From Haloterrigena turkmenica DSM 5511 (GTDB lineage Archaea; Halobacteriota; Halobacteria; Halobacteriales; Natrialbaceae): 64,000 bases of DNA. Positions within the stretch are counted from its first letter, which is position 1. The number at the start of each line of letters is the position of its first letter. The notes under the pieces were generated by a model, which was not told where the DNA came from, ran no database searches, and worked only from the letters and a program-made list of their open reading frames with translations. A program made the position numbers and the translations under genes. Below, in pieces: positions 42,557 through 52,321 of this stretch. The DNA lies in the NCBI RefSeq assembly GCF_000025325.1, contig NC_013747.1, positions 107,944-171,943 of the forward strand, in the 5' to 3' direction.

Positions 42557-43069
42557 CGATAGTTATTTCGTGAGTGTGAATCAACAAAACTATTCGGAGA
42601 AATACGTGCGATATTGTATTATCGAATATTTGCTTTCGACTGGTAGTAACAGTGTATTACCCACCGACGCAGCGACTCTGAAGGACTTTGACCGGCTCTC
42701 GATGGCCACTCAGAGGCGAGTAATACCGTATTACCGGCCTATTTCGGCCGTTCGGCGAGCGGCTCGTCCCGAGACACTGGTGTGTTTGGAAGCTCGAGTT
42801 CGGAAGGAACTCTGATGTGTGCTAGTACTTGTCACATATAGGATCCTGATCCAGATCGCGTCGACTCGAGTCGAACGAAGAGGTCGACGAACGCGCGGGA
42901 ACGAAACGCCGAATCAGCGGGGAAAACGAACGGGGTGAGCGGAGGGGAAGCGTCAGCGGGGGAGGGGGCGGCTGCGTCGGCGGAAGGAGGGGGCGTCAGC
43001 GGAGGCGGCGGCGAACCGATCGTGGGGGCGATCGGGGAGGGGGCTGTCGCGTCGCGTCAGCGAGGGGCG
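42557..43069. other. 513-bp intergenic region, no gene seen
   Basis: The left part is AT-rich and may carry regulatory DNA for the gene starting at 42492. The right part (about 42930-43060) is an extreme G-rich stretch. A plus-strand frame through it is low-complexity and is a shadow, not a gene. Confidence 0.45.
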
Positions 43070-44011
43070 TTAGTTGGAACCGGAGGCGGCTTCCTCGGCG
43101 CTGGTCGGGGTTCCCTTCGGCATGAACGCCTCGGGGTCGGTGCCCGAGTCGCCCTCGAGTCGGACGTTCGAGCCGGCGTGTTCGGCGATGCCGGCGGTCT
43201 CGTCGTAGTCGGTGTCTCGGAGGACGACCTCGGTCCCCTTGCCGTTGGCGCCGGCGGCGATCGCGGTGTTCTGGCCGTTCATCGAGATCTGGCAGTTCTC
43301 GACCTCGATCGTGCCGGGCGCCCAGGCCCAGATACCGCGGCCGGCGTAGCCCTCGTCGTCGACGAGGACGCTGGAGTTCGTCACCTTGCTCCCCTCGGTC
43401 GCGAGACGGAAGTGGGAGACGTAACAGTTGGCGGCGTAACAGCGGTCGATGTGGATCGTCCCGCCGCCGGCGTTGCCCGGCGCGGAGCCGTAGACCGCGT
43501 TGTCCGCGAAGTTCTGGATGTTGACGTTCTTCATGTCGATGTGACCGGAGTGTTCGGGGTTGGCCCAGAAGGCCGTCTGCCCGTGGCCGCTCGAGCTCCC
43601 GTTTCGCTCGTCGGAGCCGTCGCCGAGATAGACGTTCTCGATGGTGCTCGAGCCGCCGGCGTCGGAGATGCCGAACATCGAGGAGCCGGTCCCGGAGGTG
43701 TTGCGGCCTTTGACGCCGACGTTTCGGATCGTCCAGTCACTTCCCTCGGTGACGACGACGATGTCTTGGCCGTTCGTCAGATCGAGGAGTTTGTTCTCCC
43801 AGGTCTCACCGTCGCCGACGGTGATCGTCTGGCCGCTGGCTTCGATAACCTCGTAGTCGCCTTGGGCGGCAACCGTGCCGGCTGCGCCGAACGACGTCAC
43901 CGCGGCGGCGGCGGCGGCGACCGAGCGCACGTAGCTGCGGCGGCTTAATCCGTCGTTACGGCCTGTAGTCGGCGTGGTGTCCGTTTCGGACGTACGGGGG
44001 TTCTGCGCCAT
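43070..44011 (-). CDS. Tat-exported beta-helix protein
   Basis: The 313-residue protein starts MAQNPRTSETDTTPTTGRND, with Tat motif LSRRSYVRSVAAAAAAVTSF and a cleavable AAGTVAAQ end. The mature part is a right-handed beta-helix (NVGVKGRN, then IENVYLGDG, IHIDRCYAAN, IEVENCQIS) of pectate-lyase type. The opening DYEVIEASGQTITVGDGETW is near-identical in layout to DYEVIRANGQTVRIGRGETF in the 598-residue neighbour, so the two are paralogues. This one lacks the C-terminal repeats and ends in GTPTSAEEAASGSN. No catalytic residues can be assigned. Confidence 0.85.
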   Translation of the reverse strand: MAQNPRTSETDTTPTTGRNDGLSRRSYVRSVAAAAAAVTSFGAAGTVAAQGDYEVIEASGQTITVGDGETWENKLLDLTNGQDIVVVTEGSDWTIRNVGVKGRNTSGTGSSMFGISDAGGSSTIENVYLGDGSDERNGSSSGHGQTAFWANPEHSGHIDMKNVNIQNFADNAVYGSAPGNAGGGTIHIDRCYAANCYVSHFRLATEGSKVTNSSVLVDDEGYAGRGIWAWAPGTIEVENCQISMNGQNTAIAAGANGKGTEVVLRDTDYDETAGIAEHAGSNVRLEGDSGTDPEAFMPKGTPTSAEEAASGSN

Positions 44012-44033
44012 ACACTTGCGTAACCTGGGCTTG

Positions 44034-44076
44034 CACTCATAAACTTTTCCTTGGGGATATGGATTAAATTTACAGA
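44034..44076 (-). promoter_or_regulatory. Promoter of the 313-residue beta-helix gene
   Basis: AAAAGTTTATGAG on the minus strand centres about 30 bp before ATG 44011 and TCTGTAAATTTAA lies about 20 bp upstream of it. Both match the elements before the 42492 start codon. Confidence 0.6.
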
Positions 44077-44659
44077 ATATATTTCTAACTCTGACGAATA
44101 AGACAGAATATATGGCTATTCTATCAAGAAATTATGAATGATGGCGGGGTAATAGACCGTCCAGTAACAGGATTTTAGCGCGGAAATGCGTCGTTACGCT
44201 GGGTGTGAGGTCTTGTAGCGGTCGATTCGAGACACGAAATCTGACTGGTTACTCGACGTGGCGGAACCGAACCGCCGCGACTGTTCGACGATTATTCGGA
44301 CGTTCATGACAATATGATGCCGTCTCGTCGATCGGCAGCGACCGCGGATCAGGGATACTCGTTCGAGCGTCGGTACCGAGGCGCCTCGATCGGCCGATCG
44401 ACACGGTGGTCGCGGACGTGACTACCCCGGCGATACGCGCGGCGACCGCTCGCACCGCGAACTCACTCTGTCCGGACAGCGGGCGCTCTCGAGTCGCCGT
44501 CCACCGGCCGAACCCGTGTGCGGGGCCGAACGCGGACGCGGCCGAACGAGTGACGGGTCGGAACGGCCGGGCTGATCGACTCGGTCTGCATCCAAAGAGA
44601 CTAACGCGCGCGAGAGAAGCGGCGACCGGTTCGACGGAACGGTTCGGAAAGCGGTGCGG
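44077..44659. other. 583-bp intergenic region, no gene seen
   Basis: Left end AT-rich (to about 44140), the rest GC-rich. Open frames are Arg/Thr-rich without acidic bias. Nothing else noticed. Confidence 0.4.
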
Positions 44660-46456
44660 TTACTCTTCTTCCGCGCCGTCGACGGTGTACATCCGGAACT
44701 CGTCGTTCGAGATCACCTTGTTGGCGCTCGAGTCGGTCTCGAAGTCCTCGATGGACTCGTCGCTGTAGTGGAGCTCCTGATAGACCTCGAGCTCGCGCGT
44801 GAGGTCGTACTCGGTGACGACGAAGTTGTAGTCGATGCCGCGATACGCCTCGTCGTAGTCGCCCGCTTCGAACGTCTCCGGATCGACGGTCCCGGTCGTG
44901 GACGAGCCGGCCGAGAGGGTGCCCTCTCCCTCGAGACCGTTGAGCCCGTGGTCGTACCGGTACGGGTTGTGTCCCATCCCGACGAGGGGCGTGTCCTCGC
45001 TCGAGTGGTCCAGCGCGGATTCGTAGCCGCTGAACGTCTCGTCGGTCACGTGCTGGCCGGGGCTGTAGATGATCGGCGAAGCGAACACCGTCATCAGCCC
45101 GAGGACGAGACAGCCGCCGAGGAGGAGCGCCGTGACGGCGCTGGCGCCCGGGCGCGTGATGACACCCGAAAGCGCGCCGACACCGCGGGCTAGCGCGATG
45201 CCCGCCAGCACCGTCAGCAGGACGGCGATGAAACCGACCTGCCGGAACGCCATCGTCGGCGTCCCGACGAAGTAGAGGAAGAACAGTCCGGTCAGCGGGA
45301 ACAGCGAGAGCGAGAGATAGTTGATCTGGGATTTCGTCTCCGGATCGAGCGCGGTCCGCCCGAGCCAGACCAGCAGTACGAAGACGCCGACGGCGAGCGC
45401 GATAATCGCCAGCTCGAGGAACATCGTAACGAACAGTTCAGCGATACTGCCGCCGATCTCCTGAAGGGAGGACTCGCGCTGTCCGACCTCGGCTCCACCG
45501 CCGATGTCCTCCTCGAAGATGCCGATGATGAGGCCGGCGAAGGCGTCGCGGAACCGCTGGTTGCTCACGGCCCAGACGGTGAAGATGGCGCTGAGCACGA
45601 CCGTGTGGGCGTACATCGTGGGGTGATCGAGCATGGGATGATCGTCGTACCGTCGCCGGGCGAGATACTGGATGCTGGCGATCGAGCCGATCAACACGAT
45701 GACGCCGATCATGTGCTGGGGGTGGACCAGTAAGAGCCCGAGCCCCGTGAGGTAGATCAGGAGGCTGAACGGCGACAGCCCAAGCGGGAGGCGCTCGATC
45801 GTCGCCCGGCGCCGGAGGTACGCGACGAACGCGAAGACGACGACCGGCACCAGAAAGAGGGCGTTGGAGTTCGTGTGCACGCCCATGTGCGTCGCTACGT
45901 TGTTGATTGGTAACACCATCCATGAAACGATCGCCGCGATCCCGATCGCCAGTCCGTCGCCGGCGATCTCCCGGACGATCAGCGGGACGAAGATCAGGAA
46001 CGGGACGAACAGGATGACGACGCTGAACAGGAGTCCGCGCTCGATCGGGATGCCGCCGACGTAGTGAAAGGCCGCCGCGATCGTGTGAACGGCGGGGTAG
46101 AACAGTTCGTGGGGCGCCATCTGCCCCGCGACGATGTCCCGCGTCCAGCCGAGATGGGAGAGTCCGTCGCCCATCCCCAGGAACCGATAGTTCCTGATCA
46201 CCGGCAGGCTGACGATCGCCGTGACCGTCGTCCCGCCGAGCGCGATTCCCAGCGCCTGCTCGCGGCCGCGACAGACGAGCGCCGCGCTGACGGCGACGGC
46301 GAGGGCGATCCCGAATCCGATCCACGTGAGCGTCGGCGTTCCCGTGTATATCGACGGTTCGTAGCTCGTCGCCGGGCTCGCTCTCGCGACGAGGATCCCG
46401 ATCGCGACCGCGAGGAATCCGCCGGCAACGAGGCCGTTGAACGTCGTCCGCTTCAT
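44660..46456 (-). CDS. Polytopic membrane protein, GT-C-like glycosyltransferase candidate
   Basis: The 598-residue protein starts MKRTTFNGLVAGGFLAVAIG at 46456 and has roughly a dozen membrane segments, then an exported C-terminal domain of about 130 residues. An acidic loop after the early helices reads FLGMGDGLSHLGWTRDIVAG and HELFYPAVHTIAAAF, resembling the first extracytoplasmic loop of GT-C enzymes that use lipid-linked sugars. Without more motif evidence this is tentative; it could also be a polymerase or flippase-type protein. It stands in the glycan locus and is transcribed alone. Confidence 0.65.
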   Translation of the reverse strand: MKRTTFNGLVAGGFLAVAIGILVARASPATSYEPSIYTGTPTLTWIGFGIALAVAVSAALVCRGREQALGIALGGTTVTAIVSLPVIRNYRFLGMGDGLSHLGWTRDIVAGQMAPHELFYPAVHTIAAAFHYVGGIPIERGLLFSVVILFVPFLIFVPLIVREIAGDGLAIGIAAIVSWMVLPINNVATHMGVHTNSNALFLVPVVVFAFVAYLRRRATIERLPLGLSPFSLLIYLTGLGLLLVHPQHMIGVIVLIGSIASIQYLARRRYDDHPMLDHPTMYAHTVVLSAIFTVWAVSNQRFRDAFAGLIIGIFEEDIGGGAEVGQRESSLQEIGGSIAELFVTMFLELAIIALAVGVFVLLVWLGRTALDPETKSQINYLSLSLFPLTGLFFLYFVGTPTMAFRQVGFIAVLLTVLAGIALARGVGALSGVITRPGASAVTALLLGGCLVLGLMTVFASPIIYSPGQHVTDETFSGYESALDHSSEDTPLVGMGHNPYRYDHGLNGLEGEGTLSAGSSTTGTVDPETFEAGDYDEAYRGIDYNFVVTEYDLTRELEVYQELHYSDESIEDFETDSSANKVISNDEFRMYTVDGAEEE

Positions 46457-46915
46457 GCTCGCTCGAGACGGTGACGGTCCGGTCCAATGTCGATACGCAT
46501 GTGTTGACCGGAGGGTCATCGATAGCGACGTTTGTTATACGGCTCCTATCCCACTGGGGCCATTTCTCGGGAGCGTTCGTCAGCGCTCAATTCGCTCCCG
46601 TCGCTTTGTGGCCGTCGACGACCATCGACCGATCCGTTCGCAGGGGTCTTCGAGCCCCGCAGCGACGTTCGAGCCTCTCTCCGGGTCGGGCCGCCGTCCT
46701 CGGGTGCGTACGGTTCGATTGCCGGTCGCGTCGGCCGTCCCGCTTCCGGCGGCCCGGCCGTAATCACCGCTTATCGATCGCGACCGGTCGATATGCGTTG
46801 CATTCCCGATTTCCGAACGATCAACGGTTCTGATGGTTTTTGTACCCGTTCGTGCTCGGTCGAACCGACACGAACAGCGCGCCGCAGCGACAGCCGATCA
46901 CGACTTCCATACGCT
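46457..46915. other. 459-bp intergenic region, no gene seen
   Basis: Divergent promoters for flanking genes should lie here. The open frame upstream of 46916 is Arg/Ser/Pro-rich and is not part of the next protein. Confidence 0.5.
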
Positions 46916-48223
46916 ATGTCATCCATCGTCATCGATCACATCCAGGCCGACGGTACGACCCTCGAGGCGGACGTTCGAACGTCCGGCGACCTCGAGCGGT
47001 TCTTCACCACCGAATCGTTCCGAACCGAGTACGACGTCCCGATCGCGGACGTCCCGGAGGGGGTGCTCGCGATCCCCGTCCTCGCGCAGGTCTGTCCCGT
47101 GGCGTGGGCCAACGGGGCCGACGTCTACGTCGACGAGGTCGACGCCACCTTCGCCGCAGCGCTGGGGGACGTCGAGGCGTCGCTGCGGGAGATGTACGAC
47201 TTCCTCGAGGGCGGGACCCTCTACGCGAAGGAGACGATCGACGCCGACCCCGACGTGAGCGGCGAGAGCGGCCTGCTCTTCACCGGCGGCGTCGACTCGA
47301 CGTGTTCGTACGTCCGCCACCGCGAGGAGGAGCCGACGCTGGTCAGCATCCGCGGCTGGACCATCACGCCCAGTTCCGCCGACGACGAGAAGTGGGACGC
47401 GCTCCGCGAGCGCGTCACCGGTTTCGCCGACGAGCACGGCCTCGAGACGGCCTTCGTCGAGTCGAACATGCTCTCCTTCCTCGACCACCCCATGCTCCTG
47501 GCCCATTACAAGCGCTACGTCGACGGCGCCTGGTACAGCTCCGTGGGCCACGGGCTGGGCCTGCTCGGGCTCTGTGCCCCGATGGCCTACGCGCGGGGCA
47601 TGGAGGACCTCTACGTCGCCGCGACCCACTGGGAGGGAATCGACCTCGAGTGGGGGTCGCGTCCCGACATCGACGATCACGTCCGGTGGGCGGGGACGCG
47701 GTGTCACCACGACGGCTACGAACTGACCCGTCAGGAGCGGATCGACGCGATCGCCGACTACATCCGCGAGGAAGAGCCGGACCTCCAGTTGCAGACCTGC
47801 AACGACCGCATGGACGGCAACTGCGGCGAGTGCGAGAAGTGTTACCGGACGGCCGTCGGCCTGCGACTCTCGGGACTCGAGCCGACCGACCACGGCTACC
47901 CGTTCGGCGACGAGGACTACCGCGAGATCCGGACCGCCTTAGAAGAGGGGCGGTGGGTGCTCGGTCAGGACGAGAAGTACATGTGGGAAGATATTCGCGA
48001 GCGCGCGCGTGAGACGGACCCGTCGTCGCCGGCCGAGGCGGCCTTCTTCGCGTGGCTCGACGAGGTCGATCTCGACGAACTCGTCTCCGAGTCCGAACCG
48101 CCGCTGTCGCATCGGCTCCTCCGCGCCGGCGCCCGAAACGCTCCGGCCAGCGTCTACAACGCCGTCTATCCCGCCTGGGCGACGGCGAAGTCTGGTCTGC
48201 GCCGCGTTCGGCACGGCCGCTAG
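46916..48223 (+). CDS. QueC-like PP-loop ATPase with zinc cluster
   Basis: The 435-residue protein starts MSSIVIDHIQADGTTLEADV at ATG 46916. After a beta-rich N-terminal domain (about 1-115), the PP-loop reads FTGGVDSTCSYV with residues 123-129 TGGVDST, close to the SGGxDS of QueC/ExsB. The cysteines CNDRMDGNCGECEKC at residues 295, 303, 306 and 309 match the zinc site of 7-cyano-7-deazaguanine synthase. PP-loop enzymes adenylate a carboxylate or similar group. Queuosine/archaeosine genes are absent here, and all neighbours are glycan genes. A role in sugar or amide modification is inferred. The C-terminal 110 residues are acidic and helical. Confidence 0.8.
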   Translation: MSSIVIDHIQADGTTLEADVRTSGDLERFFTTESFRTEYDVPIADVPEGVLAIPVLAQVCPVAWANGADVYVDEVDATFAAALGDVEASLREMYDFLEGGTLYAKETIDADPDVSGESGLLFTGGVDSTCSYVRHREEEPTLVSIRGWTITPSSADDEKWDALRERVTGFADEHGLETAFVESNMLSFLDHPMLLAHYKRYVDGAWYSSVGHGLGLLGLCAPMAYARGMEDLYVAATHWEGIDLEWGSRPDIDDHVRWAGTRCHHDGYELTRQERIDAIADYIREEEPDLQLQTCNDRMDGNCGECEKCYRTAVGLRLSGLEPTDHGYPFGDEDYREIRTALEEGRWVLGQDEKYMWEDIRERARETDPSSPAEAAFFAWLDEVDLDELVSESEPPLSHRLLRAGARNAPASVYNAVYPAWATAKSGLRRVRHGR

Positions 48224-48357
48224 CGGGGACGTAGGACGGAGCGTTCGTGAGCGCGCCGTCGCTACTGCTCCCCTCGAGAATCGACTCACGCCACAGCAAC
48301 CGCTGGGCGATCGGATCGACGGCCGCAGAAACCGCACCCCTACCCGGGTTCGATGAA

Positions 48358-48687
48358 TTACCGCTGGGGAACGCCGTAATCGACGTGGACGTCCGGGACG
48401 CTCGACGACTCGGGCACCGCGTTCCCGTTCCAGTCGACGACGTGGACGTTGGTCACCTGCCCGTCGAATCGGAACCGCTGGACGCCGACGTCGATCGTTC
48501 CCTCCGCGACGCTCCCAGAGACGATCGTCGCTTCCTCGACGGGATCGGCCGCGTCCATCTCGATCTCACCGTCGACGGTGATCTCGAAACTCGAGGGGAC
48601 GCCCCGGCCGACGATGGTCACGAGGTTCGGGAGTGGTTCCGCGTCTGTACTGGCAGCGTCGTTCTGTACCGGAGTGTCACGTGCCAT
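48358..48687 (-). CDS. Stand-alone single-repeat protein
   Basis: The 109-residue protein starts MARDTPVQNDAASTDAEPLP and lacks a leader or anchor. Its body VGRGVPSSFEITVDGEIEMD aligns with repeat 2 of the 598-residue beta-helix protein (VAGRGVPTSFEISVEGEIEL). The end RFRFDGQVTNVHVVDWNG aligns with RTFRFSGAVTDVTIINGG. It is therefore a free copy of that domain. Its promoter (AAAGCTTATACC about 30 bp before ATG) resembles those of the beta-helix genes. How it leaves the cell is unclear. A structural or binding module for the same surface polymer is plausible. Confidence 0.8.
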   Translation of the reverse strand: MARDTPVQNDAASTDAEPLPNLVTIVGRGVPSSFEITVDGEIEMDAADPVEEATIVSGSVAEGTIDVGVQRFRFDGQVTNVHVVDWNGNAVPESSSVPDVHVDYGVPQR

Positions 48688-48940
48688 ACTTCGATAAGCC
48701 GACCTTCACGGTATAAGCTTTCTTGTCGAATTAATGGTAGCTTTTCGAGAAATACAGCCGGACGGATACCCAGTCAGGCACCGAACTGCGGAGGTCTCGT
48801 TCGGGATCGCACGAATACGAACGGCCGATATGACCCGGTAGAGGCGTGGTATCACGGCACGGGAGTTGCAGTGGCGGGAACACTGCTTCGGCTATCGCTC
48901 GGTACAGTGCCCGTCTCTGCTCGCGTCGACGGGAGAACGG

Positions 48941-50185
48941 TCAGGAGGTGTCCAGATCGAGCCGCGAGAGCGCCCAGTCGTCCACCGCTGTCTCCTCGAT
49001 CGCGTCGGCGCCGCCGAAGTCCCGAGCGAGGAGCGTCCGCGCGCTCGGTCGGATCAGCGTCGACAGCGGGAAGCGCGTGTCGGGATAGAACCGGTACTGG
49101 AGCGGCGACGGCAGCGTCTCCCCGAAGGCGGTGACGTAGTGGTTGTCCGACCGGTCCGCGAGGACCGTCGCCAGCAGGCGGTCGATCGCCGTCGCCTCGG
49201 CCCCGATCTCCCGCGGCAGGGTCTCGACGATCCGCAAGTGCTCGTCGACCTCGGAGCAGATCAGCGCGGCGACCGGCGTCTCGCCGTCTCGTACCGCGAC
49301 GTACGCCGTATAGGTGTGGGCCGGGTTCGCACACCGCCACCGGTAGAACTCGGCGGTCCGATTCGTGTGGATTCCCGGCGGAATCGACCGTCGATAGATT
49401 TCCTCGAGGACGTCCGCGGGCGGCGTCTCGAACCGGACGACGTCGAACTCGCCGTCGGAGTCGGTGACGAGTCTGTCGCCCGCTCGCTGCGAACTCGTGA
49501 TCATCTCGGCGAGCGCGTCCGCGACGCTCGTCTCGGCGCCCTCGGACGGATCGCAGCCGCCGGGCAGATCGCGGTCGACGCCCGAATCGAACTCGTCGGC
49601 GACGACCCACTCCTCGCCGCTCGCGCTCCGATCGAAGCCGTCGGGCGTCGCGGCGCCGTCGCTCCCCTCGGGACCGTCCTCACCGTCGGTCAACGCCTTG
49701 ACGCTCCCGATGGGATCCTGTGGCCGGTAGTACACCGGAACGGTCCCGATCTCCCGCCAGCCGTGTTTGAGGTTCCCTGGTTTGGAGTTCTCGTTCGGGA
49801 AGTTGAAACAGCACGCCGGCGGGCCGTCGGTTCCGGCGTACCGCTCGAGGGCGTACTCGTTCATGCGGCTGAACAGCCCCTCGTTGCGGTGGTCCGGGTG
49901 GACCATCGTATCGCAGGGCTGGAACGCGACCCGTTCGGTCCCGTCGATGCGCAGTTCCTGGGCGAAAAACGCCCGGCAACCGACGATATCGCCGTCCCGT
50001 TCGGTGACGATGATCGGCACGTGGTCGGTGTAGGGGTTGTCCTCGAACTTCCAGCGAAACCAGTCGACGCTTCGCTCCCGGCCGAACACCTGCTCGTACA
50101 GCCCCAGCAGCGCCGCCCGATCGCTCGGCTCGAAGGGGCGAACCCGACACGACGACGTCGAGGGCTTCGATGTCAGATCTTTCAT
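48941..50185 (-). CDS. GNAT-family N-acyltransferase
   Basis: The 414-residue protein starts MKDLTSKPSTSSCRVRPFEP. The first GNAT-like domain includes CRVRPFEPSDRAALLGLYEQ, the acyl-CoA loop region PCDTMVHPDHRNEGLFSRMN (HRNEG resembling the Q/RxxGxG/A loop) and FNFPNENSKPGNLKHGW. A second GNAT-like half follows at about 240-400. This double-domain form is found in haloarchaeal glycan and lipid loci. It would acylate an amino sugar or similar group. Between halves an acidic insert is rich in Asp/Gly/Ser. No leader, so cytosolic. Confidence 0.8.
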   Translation of the reverse strand: MKDLTSKPSTSSCRVRPFEPSDRAALLGLYEQVFGRERSVDWFRWKFEDNPYTDHVPIIVTERDGDIVGCRAFFAQELRIDGTERVAFQPCDTMVHPDHRNEGLFSRMNEYALERYAGTDGPPACCFNFPNENSKPGNLKHGWREIGTVPVYYRPQDPIGSVKALTDGEDGPEGSDGAATPDGFDRSASGEEWVVADEFDSGVDRDLPGGCDPSEGAETSVADALAEMITSSQRAGDRLVTDSDGEFDVVRFETPPADVLEEIYRRSIPPGIHTNRTAEFYRWRCANPAHTYTAYVAVRDGETPVAALICSEVDEHLRIVETLPREIGAEATAIDRLLATVLADRSDNHYVTAFGETLPSPLQYRFYPDTRFPLSTLIRPSARTLLARDFGGADAIEETAVDDWALSRLDLDTS

Positions 50186-50456
50186 GGACGGACCCGTCGC
50201 ACCGGTGACAGTCGCAATCCCGGCGCGCTCGATACTCCTATTTCAGGAGACGGACCAAAAGAGATTGAGCCTGAATACGCTACAGGACGTCGATAATCGC
50301 TGTTGACCGATGTCAGTTACGAGGCTGTATCCGTTTCCCCGACAGTGTGTCGACAGCTACGGTCAAAATATGGCGCATTTCACCGACAACGCAGCCGCGA
50401 GCGGCCGTCCGTCTCCGACGTCGATCCGATCGCAATGACGCCTCGAGTCGGGTCGC

Positions 50457-52049
50457 TCACTCCATATAGCCCAGGCCCTTCAGCCGGTCCTCGACGTCGT
50501 CGAAGTCGTCGTCGACGTCACCGTCGCGATCTTCCTTCGAGACTCCGGTCCGCTCGACTTTCGTCGATGCGGGGATCGCGTCCTCGTCGAAGGCGTCGAA
50601 GAGGACGCGACCGTCGGCGTTTTTCGGGACGGGCTCGCCGATCCCGTGGAGCAGGGTCGGCGCGATGTCGACGACGCGAGCGCCCCGCAGCTCCGCGCCG
50701 GCGTCGATCGAGGGCCCGCGACAGAGGACGATCCCCTCCTTGCGGTGACTGGCGTCGTAGGTGCCGGTGTCGCCGGTCACCGAGTCGGTGAGGGCGTTGC
50801 GCGCCTCGTAGACGCCGTTCCCGATGACGATCAGGTCGGGCGCCTCGTCGTCGGTCGGAAACAGTTCGTCGCCGTCGAACACGCTCAACATCCGCTCGCC
50901 GTCCTCGTCGGTGACGGACTCGAGCAGATCGGTCAGTTCGGTCTTCAGTGCGGGGATCTGGTTCGGATCGACGACGCCCTTCCCGAAGCGCTCGGTGTCG
51001 TTGACGTACAGACAGCCCGCGCCGTGAACGAACGCGACGGTCCGGTCGTAGTCGACGTCGTAGAGCGCGTGATCGCCCGGGATCTGCTCGGCGACCGTGT
51101 CGACGAGCGACCGGGGCAGCGTCGAGACGATCTTCTCCTCGGAGATCCCGACCCGGTTGAGCGCGTCGGTGATGCGTTCTCGAGAGATCCCCAGGCTCGC
51201 GAGCGCGCCGCGGGTGCCCTCGTCCTCCTGTTCGAAGAGATAGCCGTTCTGCTCCAGGATGGTGTTGACGTAGACCAGTTCCTCGATCGGGCCGAACCCG
51301 TGGTCGGAGACGACGTAGAGATCGGCGTCGTGTTCGTCCGTGTACTCCATCACCTCCCCGAGGACCGCGTCGAGTTCCTTGTAGTGGGCCAGCAGCCGGT
51401 CCATGTCCCAGATGAGGTGTTGGAACCGGTCGGGAGCGGTGAAGACGAAGAAGAACAGCCGCCAGTCGTCGCTGGCGTGATCCATCTGGAGGCGCATCAG
51501 ATCGCGGCGCGTCTCGAGCATCTCGTCGACGGCCACCTCGAACTCGTCGAGTCGGTCGGCGTAGTCGGGATAGTCGAGACTGATGTCGTAGTCGGGAATC
51601 CGCGCCTCGATCTCGTCCTTGAGGTCGGGGGGATGGGTGTACTCCTTGTCCGTCGAGGGGGTCATCATCCCGGTGACCATCGTGCCGTCGATCTCCTGGG
51701 CCGGATACGTCATCGGGACGTTGCCGACGTGGGCCGGCGTGACTTGCTCCCAGAGGGTCGGCTGTTTGATATCGTGGCTGGTGTACATCTCGTGGGTGTA
51801 GTCCGACGAGAGATTCTGAAAACCGTAGACCCCGTGTTTGTCCGGCCAGACGCCGGTCGCGATCGACGGCCACGCTAGCGGCGTCGTCGCTGGCTGGGTG
51901 CTCTCGAGGGTTCCGGCGGCGCCCTCCTCGCGCATCCGAGCGAAGTTCGGGAGTTCCCCCTCCTCGCTCCATTGGTCGATAAGTCTCCACGGTACGCCGT
52001 CGAACCCGAGCACGAACGCGCGCTCGGCTGTCGGGGAAGACCTGCTCAT
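50457..52049 (-). CDS. Alkaline-phosphatase-superfamily phosphodiesterase/phosphotransferase
   Basis: The 530-residue enzyme starts MSRSSPTAERAFVLGFDGVP. The first metal ligand Asp is in LGFDGVPWRL, and the nucleophile Thr is in PATTPLAWPSIATG. Further ligands are in APDRFQHLIWD, VSDHGFGPIEE and TYDASHRKEGIVL. This is the type I phosphodiesterase/nucleotide pyrophosphatase layout. Such enzymes in surface-glycan clusters often act on glycan phosphates or sugar nucleotides, but I cannot tell the substrate. No signal peptide is visible, so it would act in the cytosol. It is transcribed from 52049 and lies between a GNAT gene and a deacetylase. Confidence 0.85.
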   Translation of the reverse strand: MSRSSPTAERAFVLGFDGVPWRLIDQWSEEGELPNFARMREEGAAGTLESTQPATTPLAWPSIATGVWPDKHGVYGFQNLSSDYTHEMYTSHDIKQPTLWEQVTPAHVGNVPMTYPAQEIDGTMVTGMMTPSTDKEYTHPPDLKDEIEARIPDYDISLDYPDYADRLDEFEVAVDEMLETRRDLMRLQMDHASDDWRLFFFVFTAPDRFQHLIWDMDRLLAHYKELDAVLGEVMEYTDEHDADLYVVSDHGFGPIEELVYVNTILEQNGYLFEQEDEGTRGALASLGISRERITDALNRVGISEEKIVSTLPRSLVDTVAEQIPGDHALYDVDYDRTVAFVHGAGCLYVNDTERFGKGVVDPNQIPALKTELTDLLESVTDEDGERMLSVFDGDELFPTDDEAPDLIVIGNGVYEARNALTDSVTGDTGTYDASHRKEGIVLCRGPSIDAGAELRGARVVDIAPTLLHGIGEPVPKNADGRVLFDAFDEDAIPASTKVERTGVSKEDRDGDVDDDFDDVEDRLKGLGYME

Positions 52050-52321
52050 GATTGGATAGGTGTGACGTCGAAGACGCCTGCTGTCCTGAGAATGATGGGT
52101 TCGGGGCTTTGTTATGGGGAGATTTCACTAGTATTCGGGCTGATACGGTCGGTTCGCTGTCGAATTCCCGGTGTCGCGTTCGGGGCCAGTTTCACAGGTG
52201 TGGCTTGTGTACCTTGACCATACACACGCCGTTATGTCCCGCCGTAGCCCAAACAGGTGATCCATAACAAAACGGTTCGTTCATCAGGAATCGTATATGA
52301 GACGCATCCGAGTGGCTACCG

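Noticed and set aside
42372..42815. 147-codon plus-strand ORF upstream of the beta-helix gene
   Set aside because: It runs through the start region of a supported minus-strand gene and its promoter, with a basic, Tyr/Ser-rich product.
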